Shown here one piece after another: positions 17,690-26,467 of a DNA stretch of 64,000 nt (its first letter is position 1; every line of letters begins with the position of its first letter). The translations under genes and the position numbers were made by a program. Under the pieces are notes generated by a model. The model saw only the letters and a list, made by a program, of their open reading frames with translations. It had not been told where the DNA came from and made no database searches. Source of the DNA: Ornithodoros turicata (taxonomy: Eukaryota > Arthropoda > Arachnida > Ixodida > Argasidae); NCBI RefSeq assembly GCF_037126465.1, contig NC_088206.1, positions 29,638,790 to 29,702,789 of the forward strand. The letters run 5' to 3'.

Positions 17690-20600
17690 ACCAACTTTCT
17701 TCACCCAGGAGTGCCTCAAGCATAAAGTCATCCCTCAAGCTCTCCGTACGGCCGGAAGCTGGCCCGGAACTCCGGCATCGACTGTTTGAAAGCCCGGGTC
17801 CTCGAGAACAAGTCCAAACTCAACGACTCCCGTCATCGACTTGACTTAGCCGAGAAAACGTTGTAGCGGACCCTTCAACCCAACGAGACGCGTCAGATTT
17901 TCAGCGCCCGGAAACAGGCCGAGCTGCTTCAGAAACAGAAATGGACCGATATTCATGACAGCAAGCTGTTCCTGCTCCTACCGAAGAACCCTCTCGTTCG
18001 GGACTGCAAAAATGTATTCAACTTGTCATCGAAGACACTTTCCGATGGTCATGTGAGTCTGCTCTCGAAGCGCTTAGATTTCGCCCTCGCGTCCCGCGCT
18101 GTGCCAATAAGGGAGATCGTAGTGGAAATCGAAGACAAGCTCCGCCACATCAAGGGCTCAACTGGTGTCAATCTGGCACGTAGCCGCATCGCGACCACAC
18201 TGAACAACGTGAAAGGACTGCCTTCCAATCTGTCCAAACAGCAACAGTCGGCATTGCGTGACCTACGCTTAGATACATCTGTCATCGTCCTTACAGCTGA
18301 CAAAGGTAGAGGTACGGTTGTACTAGACAGAGAGCACTACGATGCAAAGATGGGGACCCTACGCTACGCATTTTGTCGCCTTGCCGCGTGACTCAACTCC
18401 GAAATCGGAACACTCGGTGCTTGATCACCTACGTAATTTAAAGAAGGACCACATAGATGATGCTATCTATCATCGCCTTTTCTTCTCGGACGGAGCCACC
18501 CCCAAGCTCTACAGTCTCCCCAAGATACACAAGCCAGGATGTCCCATAGAGGCCTATGTCTCGATCGCTGGGTCACCGACATACAACCTATCCAATTAGT
18601 TGGTGGAACTCATAGCTCCGGTCACCGGCGACAACAGCCTGATGGTCCGCACTCGAAGGAGTTGGTCTGGACGCAAGTTCTCAACGAAAATAAGGTTACG
18701 GTACCCTTTGATGTGATGTCTCTGTTCACCAACGTTCCTAAAGATATCGCGGTACAGGTGGCGGAGGCACGACTACGCCAGCAGCCTGCCAGCTCGGACG
18801 TCGCCCACAGTTGAAGAGGTGGTTATTCTTTTGAGGTTTTGCCTCAATCAGACGCACTTTCACCTTCAACGACAGCACTTACCACCAAATCGAAGGTTGC
18901 CCGATGGGTAGCCACGTGTCAGTCACGTTAGCTAATCTTTTCATGGAGCATATTGAAGAAACTGCAGTGGAACGATTTTGCCACCCGGTCAAGTTCTATC
19001 GCCGCTACGTCGACGACACGTTCGTGATTCTCAACAGTGACCACGTTAATGATTTCCACTCGGTTCTAAACGACATTGAGCCACCGATCAATTTCACTTA
19101 CGAGATGGCAAGATTCCTTTCTTGGACGTGTGTGCGCGCCGATGTAGCTCGGGAGGCATTCAAACGTGTGTCTACCGAAAGCCTCGTGATACCGGCAGTT
19201 TCCTTGGTTTTGAGTCACACCACCACACGGAGCACAAACGGAGTGTGGTACGAACGTTATTTCACGGATCTGAACAGTTATCATCCTGCACCGAGTTACG
19301 GGCTTCGGAGGACGCGAGGTCGCCGATTACTTGGACAAACGTGGCTACCCACGCAGGTTTATTGAGGACACTCACAAACGCATGCAAGCATTTGGACCGC
19401 AGGACGGGAACCGCACCCGTCAGACACGTGTTGTCATCCCCTATGTCAAAGGCGTTTCTGAATGTATCCGCCGGGCTTTGCTTCCGTTGGATATCAGGAC
19501 TACGTTCAAACCGCATGTTAGACTCCGAAGTCTCATGCCGAAACCAAAGGACCCCGTCCCGCCGGAAGACCAGTCTGGAATAGTCTACAAACTACAATGC
19601 CAAGACCAGGCCTCCATAGCTCCCCGCATTCGCGCCACTAGAAAAATAAAATCACGTCATAGTCACGTGGTATTACATCGTCAGGCATCATGACGGATGG
19701 CCATTGGCCGAAGGAGGTTGTGTGCTCCGGGATTGGTTGACAAAGTTTCGAAATATCTGACAGCCCACTTTTCGCGGGCAGTCTGGGCAGCCGGCCAGGT
19801 GGGCAGCTCCAAGCAAGGTCGCTGCGTCTCCGCGGCTCGCCGATGTCGGTTGACCACAACGACCAAAGAGGAAGTGTATTCGCGGGTTTGTTAGTGAGTT
19901 ATAGTAACTTTGGCCATGTACTGATCTCAGATAAAGTATCAACCTACGCACATTCTAGCCGGGTCGGAACTTTGGAATGTTTGGTTATCTGACGCCTCAG
20001 GAGCACTTTCGAGCGCTGTCGCATTTTCAAATGCAGTGACTAAGAAGAGAGTGCTCGTAACGACAAAAGTATTTCCCGTGACTGTGTGACCTTCGGTGCA
20101 TCGCCAGTATGAGAAGAAGATGCTCATCAGTGAAATGCACACGCTCGTGGACTTCGCTCGCCTCCAGAAGTAGACTGTGTGTGTGCTTTGCAAGTTCGAA
20201 CTTGGTCGAACTTCAACGAACGAACCGTTCTGTACGCACGGTGTATATATGAGTCAAACATTTGAGTCTATGCGTTGCATCAATAAATATGTATGTAGCC
20301 TATCAAAAATGTCTTAGTTATTTTGGAATAACGGGCGCCAGGTATGAAAACCAGTAGAAGTCAATGGTAGCCAGGGCCGGCCAAAAGGCGAGCCAAACGG
20401 AGAGGTTGCTGATTGGCTGGCTGCAAGGCATCACAACGCATTTTCATTGGTCGTATGTCCAGTGTTGCCTGAATATCTCAAACTACGGGCTATATGGGGA
20501 GCTGTGGGCGCCTGGACAAGACTGTGGCACGTGCTGCATTGGCGAGGCGGGCGGGAAACGGAACACTCGTTTCAAAGAACATAAGCGGGACATAAAGAGC

Positions 20601-20705
20601 GCGACGCACGCCACACAATTTAAGACGGTGCTTACAGAACATTGTTGGGACACGGGACATTGTTTTGACTTCGACAACGCAGTGACCTCGGCTCGAGAAC
20701 AAAGA
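17690..20705 (+). pseudogene. Penelope-like RT and GIY-YIG endonuclease ORF, broken
   Basis: The protein copies its RNA and nicks DNA. The N-terminus (from 17,700) contains ECLKHKVIPQALR; 18,023-18,391 gives a helical region and VIVLTADKGRGTVVLD. The RT follows in shifted frames with LYSLPKIHKPGCP, SPTYNLSN, VPFDVMSLFTNVP, GCPMGSHVSVTLANLFME and the catalytic RYVDDTF (about 19,005). After VYKLQCQ (19,600) a 908-bp hAT-type element intervenes, then the GIY-YIG domain resumes as CGTCCIGEAGGK and TRFKEHKRDIKSA up to FDFDNAV. At least four frameshifts or stops. The order RT then GIY-YIG identifies the family. Confidence 0.85.
19607..20514 (+). mobile_element. hAT-type non-autonomous element splitting the GIY-YIG domain
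   Basis: TIRs are CAGGCCTCCATAGCTCCCC and, from the right, CAGGCGCCCACAGCTCCCC. The 8-bp target duplication is GCCAAGAC (19,599-19,606) and GACAAGAC (20,515-20,522), one mismatch. Removing the element joins the two halves of the Penelope endonuclease. The last 170 bases resemble 40,463-40,665. Confidence 0.85.
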
Positions 20706-22442
20706 TGTGTACCACGAATTGGCTCTGCTGGGAAAATCTGCCTTCCGAAACGATCTCGCGGGGGAGGATATAAGCGAGGAAGACTACCAGTACACGCTAC
20801 ACGTATTTAAACATTTTGGATGCTCGAATCTGAGGGATTGTAATGCATTGTACCTGAAAACGAATGCCCTATTACATGCTGACGTAATGCAGCACTTCCG
20901 ACGCCTGTGCTACGACGCGCGCGGATTGGAATTGCTTCATTGCGTTTCTCTGGCATCCTATTCATGGCAATGCGCTCGAAATTACACACGGACAAAATTT
21001 GAGTTAATGATTGACGAGGACATGTACAGACCCATCGAATCGGGTGTTAGAGGCGGGCTCTGTCAGGCAAGCAGGCGTCATTTGTGTGTGTGTGGGGGGG
21101 GGGGGGGGCTAACAACCCTCTGTACAGTGACTATCATCCCGATAAAGAGGAGGCGTACACATCATACATAGACTGCAACAATCTTTACGGATTCAGTATG
21201 ATAAAGCACCTCCCTGTCGGCGATCTCGAATGTATTGAGGATTTTAGCTACGTGGATTTTATGTGTCACCCCACGGATTCGGACGTGGAGTACGTGTATG
21301 TATGTGACTTGGAGTATCAAAAATCTATCCACGCGCTGACGCGGTACTTCCCCCTGGCTCCCGAGAAGGCGGTCATCCTGAAGGAATGGCTCTCACCATT
21401 CCAGTGAGGGCTCCTCGAAAAATTAATGTATCAGCCGGCGAGTATGTCGTTCATTACGCGCTGCTCGCGCTCTATTGTGGGCATGGGTGACGAAGATTCA
21501 CCGAATTTTAGATTTCGTCAGGCACCATTCCTCCATCGAGGACAATGTTGACAGACATGTCGCCTCGGGCACCAACTTTCGAGAAAAATTTCTATAAAAT
21601 ATCAAATAATGCGGTCTTCGGGAGAACGCTGCTAAATGAATTTAATATGCGGGATATTCGAGTAGCCTTCGATGAGAAGACGGTGAGTCGCCTCGGGAGT
21701 CGGGCGGAATGCGTGAGAATGGAAATTTTGTCCCCCGATTGCGTCATGTACGAAATGCGCAAAAGGAAAGTGCGATGCAATTTCCCCCTGCATATTGGCT
21801 TTACAATTTTAGAATTGACTAAATTAACCACGTACTCGTTCTACTATGAAACCCTGCTGAGTAAGCTCACTTGTCCGGTAATTACCTGCTACTTTGACAT
21901 GGATTCTCTGATCCTCGGCCTATTCTGCAAGGACTACGAAGATCAGTTATGAGCGATCGCCAACGACCATTTAGACTTCTCTTCCTTCGATCGGTATCAT
22001 CCGCTGTACAGCGGAATCGTGATAGGCTCGGCGCGTTCAAAAGTGAAACCAGTAGCATCCTTATAGAGGAAGTAATATGCTTGAAAGCCAAAATGTATTC
22101 CATCAAATTAGCCGGGGGAAAACAAATTACGAGTGCTAAAGTGGTCAAAAACAACATTGTGCACGAACACCTCCTCCATGATATGTACCACGATACCCTA
22201 TTCAAGCACACTAGCGTATCACACGAACAGGTGTCAATAGTGGGAAAGAAACAGTGCATGTACACCATCAGAAATGTGAGAAGAAGTCCGATGGCACACG
22301 ACGACAAACGATACCTCTCTTGGACTCCTACCCGTACGGAAGCTGTGAATACGGTAAGCCCGAGTGGATGACGTAGATGGCTAAATTTCACCTTGTGTTC
22401 TTTCCCCTCTCAGATAATAAAGAGGATGAGGAGTAGCCTCAT

Positions 22443-22718
22443 TTGGACAGTGTCACTGGAAGGATGTGGTACTACGTTCTCTCCTCGCTCATCTCGTGCA
22501 CGCTGGCGCTGGGCGTCAGCAACTGTACTGCGAGCATCAAGCTGGAGAAGGATAAGCACACCTACTCGCACGAATGCCATGGCGATATTTTGGCGCTAAG
22601 AGAGTGGCATGTGGTACCTATGCGATCCGGCATTAACCTGGACAGGAACGCTACTGGATCCCTGCGCACGTGCCTTCAATCGCTGGGCGTGAGCGACAAC
22701 GACGAAGATATCCAGTGA
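22443..22718 (+). other. Open frame after the polymerase, convergent with right-end gene
   Basis: A 91-codon frame (RMWYYVLSSLISCTLALGVS...) follows the polymerase terminal exon. It has one hydrophobic stretch but no recognised family, and it overlaps the minus-strand right-end frame. I cannot tell which strand, if either, is coding. Confidence 0.2.
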
Positions 22719-22736
22719 CCATAGAAGTGTCAACTC

Positions 22737-22919
22737 ACGGATGACGAAATTTTTCTTAGCCACTGTCCCGGAGACGTCAACATGATCCGACACCTCCGAA
22801 GGAGCCATACCCTTCATCAAAGGAATCAATCTCTCCAAGACTGCCATGATTTTTCTCAAACATGTACTCAATAAACGTTGACATGTATCTTTCCTGTCTG
22901 TCTGATCGTGTAGAGCCAT
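22737..22919 (-). CDS. Right-end minus-strand ORF starting at the TIR edge
   Basis: The ATG at 22,917-22,919 is the last triplet of the right TIR. The exon reads MALHDQTDRKDTCQRLLSTC and a helical region (KIMAVLERLIPLMKGMAP), ending at a good donor (GTGAGTTGA, about 22,736). Downstream exons were not identified with certainty. The mirrored ATG at the left TIR edge (145-147) suggests that each TIR supplies leader and start codon to an inward-pointing gene. Family unknown. Confidence 0.4.
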
Positions 22920-23490
22920 CTGAGATAGAGCCGCAGCGGGGCCACTGCCGAGCGCACCATCTGGCGGCCGCTAGTGAAGGCTATGTTCAGTAGGCTTAGT
23001 CGGCCAATCAGCGGGCTTGGAATCAGGAGTGCCAGCCAATCAGTGGGCTTTGAACGGGCCAATCCACGTGAAGGGCCAATCGGTACGCTTAGATTGAGGA
23101 CCAGTTCCACCAATCAGGGAGTTTAGAAGTCTGGAAAATGTGGATCAGTGTGGATCGAAATGTGATCAGTAGGCTTAGAATGGACCAATCAGCGTGAAGC
23201 AGAGCCGGTTAATTAGCATAAAGGGGCGGAGCTATGCTCACCAATCAGCAGGCTTAGCATGCACCAATCAGCGTGAGGTGGGCAGAACCAAGTAATTCGC
23301 TTAGAGGGGCGGAGCTATGGTCAACCAATCATCGATCACTAGGCTTAGCATGGGCAAGTGTGAAGTGGGCGGAGCCGAGCCAACTAATTAGCATAAAGGG
23401 GCGGAGCTATGGTCAACCAGTCAACGATCAGTAGGCGTATGGGTCAATCAACGTGAAGTGGGCGGAGCTAATGGCGACCAATCAGATGAA
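22917..23490. repeat. Right terminal inverted repeat of the Polinton
   Basis: 22,917-23,066 pairs with 147-1. The repeat probably extends through the tandemly repeated block to about 23,490, but its left partner is outside the window. CCAATCA-like and GGCTTAG motifs recur throughout. Confidence 0.85.
23186..23480 (+). repeat. Tandem repeat of 83-92 bp in the right TIR
   Basis: GGGGCGGAGCTATG starts at 23,223, 23,306 and 23,398, each followed by a GGTCAACCAATCA-type block and GGCTTAGCATG, with a partial copy at each side. About three and a half copies. Confidence 0.85.
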
Positions 23491-25690
23491 TTAGAATTGG
23501 ATTGTGTTGGATTACAACTGAGTTTTGGCATAGAATTGGGTTAGAATTTGATTTGAATGGGCTTCTCTTAGATTAGAAAAACCCTTGGCTATTAACTTTT
23601 ATTCCCTACTACTTATTCCTCTGTCCCCGGGGACTTTGAGGTATGCCACAATGTTAGGGTGTCATTAACTACATTGAAGACCAATGCAGCTAGAGCAATA
23701 TACGTAAGAGTATCTCAATTTGCATCAGTTCATTCAGTAGCAGTATTGGCTTCATTTGTTCAGTTTGCTTCATCATATCAGTGAGGTTGCTAAAACTATC
23801 TAACAGCTGATGGCATACATCTCTCAGTGCTGCAAATGCTCAGCAAGTTCCGCGGCTCTAGCTTGCTCTTGCAAGCTTGCTGCTCCAATTCACTCTTTCG
23901 CACATTCCTTTGCAGCAGGTCATGTGTAGATGCTGATCATGCTTGCTGGGCCCTGCTCCGGTAAGTCCTGGTTTGGCACTTCTCTGTTTGCTGACGCTGG
24001 TTCCGCAATGCTCGTGTCCACCGTCCTGCTGAGTGCGCCTTCGCAATGTTGTATGTGCACTTCGCGTTCGTCGCACAAGTGCTTAGTTCTGAGTGCTGCT
24101 ACCTCAGAGTGGTCTGCCTAGACTCAAAAGTTGCCACTCTGCAGCCTTCACTTTCACCAATGCTGACCAACAGGAGCTGCTGTATTACGGGTATGCTGCA
24201 ACAGACATTTTTGGCATTGAATTATTGTTAACACTGGCAACACAACAAGTAGCTTCAATGTTGGATCTATGTTCACGTTGCAAATTCGTGTGCATGAAAA
24301 CGTTATTGTGGAATGCGGTAGCAACCATGAAAAATACAAATGCTTTTTGTGAAATACAAGTACCGTAGGGGGCATAGTTGTCTGAAATCATCAGGGTGTC
24401 GTTCAATGGCTAGCATTAGCTTGGTTGCATTCGAATGCCGTGTATCAGTATAACCTGAAGTTTTAAGGTTCAGATTCTTCCCCAAATTTACACCCCGAAC
24501 TGAGGATGGCCACTTTAGGGTGAAACCCCACTATTACCCAGCAAACCGCCCTGCACTAGACCATATGGAGGTATAGTGCTACTTGTTCTATGATTCCTAC
24601 AATGCAGCACAAATGGTTTGAGAGGGTAAGTATGATTGGGTTCAGATTCTAAAGCCGGATTCCTCCCCAAAGCTGGTATGGTGAGTTTTTCTACTAGAAT
24701 TTGCATGAACGTAGAGTGCATAAAAATAAGTAAGTAAGTAGTAAAGTAATTAGGCTATAAAAAATTCAGGCTCTATGTACCAGGGATTCTCTTCGAATGT
24801 GGACCCGATGTAGGATGATTTTATTAACTGAGGAGACTTGAAGAATCCTGAATGTTTCAGACAAACCATGTCCCGTACAGTATGTCACCTCAATTCATGC
24901 ACATCAGTGCTCTGTACTTGACTCATAGTTATTTGTGATCATTCTCATTCTATTTACAAGCTGTGTGTGAGATGCCCTTGTGGTAAGGAGCTATTTGTGT
25001 CATTTTTGTATCGCCGACAATAAAAGTGTATTGTCCCAATTCTGAGCATCATTACCCAGTTTGTGCTTGTATATATCCAGTTTATATTTGAGGGTCAGGT
25101 GCCTTAGACAGGAATTTCTCCCTTCTGCACCTAATCCTTACTTTTCACCAAGAAAAGTGAAAAATAAAATAATGATAATAAACTCAAATTCAGAAGTAGT
25201 TACCATGTGCATAAAGCATCAACCTTGGAACTCAATATCAGCATGGACAAAACGCCAATGCGGTAAGTGCGAGCATTATCATGCAGGTGTTATCAACAGC
25301 GAATTACTGCTACACACAAGTAAGCTGCAGTAAGATAGCTCTCCGATGTGCAGGTGTAACGTGGCGTAGCATATTTCCTTATTGGTCTCTCTTATTTCGT
25401 CATGTCTCTACTAAAATATAAAAGTCATCTGATGTGTATCAAACTGTTGAATAATTAACTAGAGCAGAAGCTTTCTCTGACGTTTCCAAGCAAAGCTTAC
25501 CTCTTATTAAGCAGAAGGTCAAGACTGTAGTTGCTGTGTTGTTTAACTTCCCTGGTGTGTAAGTTGGACGCAGGTCATTGTCATTAGAATTGAAATATCC
25601 AATAAAATATGTTCCCAGCAATATCTGCACTTCCTTCTATACCAAGAAGAGCAGGTGGGTTCCTACCAAGTATATCTACAACAGTCTATA
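23491..25690. other. No gene recognised; repeat-like AT-rich DNA
   Basis: No frame with family features. 24,440-24,700 contains twice a TTCAGATTC...CTCCCCAAA block and resembles motifs at 27,500-27,780, probably remains of a dispersed repeat. An AATAAA near 25,020 could be a 3' end of something unseen. Confidence 0.4.
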
Positions 25691-26065
25691 TCAGTGGGCA
25701 GAGGGCCACACTGGCAGCCGTGTTTGTACCTCTTCCTGTACGTTGTACAATGTAAATAATGTATGTCTGCACAGAAATAGAGAGAGACTAGTGTCTGTCT
25801 GTGCCCTCTGTTTAGTGCAAGCCTTGAACTGTGTCCTGCACAGAGTTTTTACGTTATCCCACTGCTTTTTTATATCTTTTAAGGTTCGCGTAACTAGCGG
25901 GCTTCTGGAATTCATTATGTGGACTATTTCCTCCCATGCTACTCCCTTCACTTTTGTTGTTGTAGTGACGGTGAAAGAACCGATAATTACGGTCCACCGT
26001 GCTTGGAACTGCAACTTATCATACACTGTCCAGTTTTCTTTTCGCTGGCGCTTTGTTGATGCCAA
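25691..26065 (-). CDS. Myb/SANT-like DNA-binding domain ORF (NAIF1-like)
   Basis: The 124-codon frame starts MASTKRQRKENWTVYDKLQF and continues with TTTTKVKGVAWEEIVHIMNS, then VTRTLKDIKKQWDNVKTLCR. This is the pattern of the Myb/SANT-like domain found in NAIF1 and in Harbinger-type accessory proteins: basic start, W-T, an invariant AWEEI helix, RT-x-x-x-L/I-KK-W in the recognition helix. Only this domain is present; the frame ends shortly after. It could be a first exon, a single-domain gene or a transposon-derived fragment. A TA-flanked foldback lies 160 bases upstream. Confidence 0.6.
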   Translation of the reverse strand: MASTKRQRKENWTVYDKLQFQARWTVIIGSFTVTTTTKVKGVAWEEIVHIMNSRSPLVTRTLKDIKKQWDNVKTLCRTQFKACTKQRAQTDTSLSLFLCRHTLFTLYNVQEEVQTRLPVWPSAH

Positions 26066-26227
26066 TGTGAACAGCCGTATTGTAGCAGACGACAGAGTCG
26101 CCCGACTTCTCTTCGTTTATTCCGTGTGCTAATTCATTGATGTACATTATCGTCATCATAAATCTGACGATTAGCAAGGCCGAAGTGCGTTTTACATCTT
26201 TCGATGCAACGTTCAATGATGCAGGTA

Positions 26228-26465
26228 CACTCTTAAAAATGAACTTCACCACATAGCACGCTCCTAGCCAACCATCACCTCGAAATACAACGTTCTCGCC
26301 CTAGATTTGTTGAAAACGCGAGGAGGAGCCTATTTTGTGCCGTGCATAATGGGCACAAAATAGGCTCCTCCTCCTGCTTTCAACAAATCAGGGGTGAGAA
26401 CGTTGTCATTCGGGATGATGGTTGGCTAGGAGCGTGCTATGTGGTGAAGTTCATTTTTAAGAGTG
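26228..26465. mobile_element. Foldback MITE of 238 bp, TA-flanked
   Basis: The unit is one large palindrome: CACTCTTAAAAATGAACTTC on the left pairs with its complement on the right, with arms of about 110 bases around TGCCGTGCATAATGGGCA. TA flanks both ends (26,226-26,227; 26,466-26,467). A fragment of one arm is found at about 30,795-30,852. Confidence 0.88.
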
Positions 26466-26467
26466 TA

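Larger units (their letters stand above)
16395..20705 (+). mobile_element. Penelope-like retroelement with inverted terminal segment
   Basis: The main copy runs plus-strand from about 17,690 to 20,705 (RT then GIY-YIG). The left part, about 16,395-16,748, is the reverse complement of the 3' part of the same element: 16,600-16,748 pairs with about 20,580-20,705. This inverted 3' segment before the ORF is a known Penelope arrangement. It lies in the Polinton polymerase gene, which lost about 90 codons at the site. I saw no clear target duplication. Confidence 0.85.
12196..22437 (+). pseudogene. Polinton protein-primed family B DNA polymerase, heavily interrupted
   Basis: This enzyme replicates the element. 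N-terminal parts (12,196-12,992) span several frames, including VFCCFDPHDIEDEELPEDD and a long helical piece at 12,495-12,770. A gypsy element splits the gene. From 15,554 come a zinc finger (CERCTRSFTR), the exonuclease motif VVALDTES (about 15,845) and CAYCKREL with CNPCNVAW (16,070-16,190). A Penelope-like element then follows and about 90 codons with the remaining exonuclease motifs are missing. From 20,707 the palm and fingers return: LYLKTNALLHADV, YIDCNNLYGFSM (motif A), FYKISNNAVFGRT (motif B), YFDMDS (motif C, usually YxDTDS), ending with AKMYSI and DDKRYLS. A short intron (donor GTAAGC, about 22,356; acceptor about 22,413) precedes an acidic terminal exon. Confidence 0.9.
1..23490. 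mobile_element. Decayed Polinton/Maverick element, left end cut by window
   Basis: Polintons are 15-25 kb virus-like DNA transposons that encode their own family B polymerase, integrase, protease, packaging ATPase and jelly-roll capsid proteins. All of these can be recognised here. Positions 1-147 match the reverse complement of 22,917-23,066, so the unit is bounded by long terminal inverted repeats. The left terminus lies upstream of the window and the right terminus is set only roughly, where the TIR's tandem repeats stop near 23,490. Gene order is ATPase, integrase, minor capsid, basic protein, major capsid, protease, then polymerase. Many frameshifts, stops and at least six nested transposons show the copy is inactive. 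Without insertions the element would be about 13-14 kb plus TIRs. Confidence 0.93.

Noticed and set aside
21092..21108. Frame break at a G-run in the polymerase
   Set aside because: A 16-17-base G homopolymer shifts the frame here, but length errors of sequencing are possible, so it is not claimed as a true mutation.
20707..22371. A second, independent DNA polymerase gene
   Set aside because: Its motifs continue the N-terminal half at 15.6-16.4 kb without overlap, so it is one gene split by the Penelope element.
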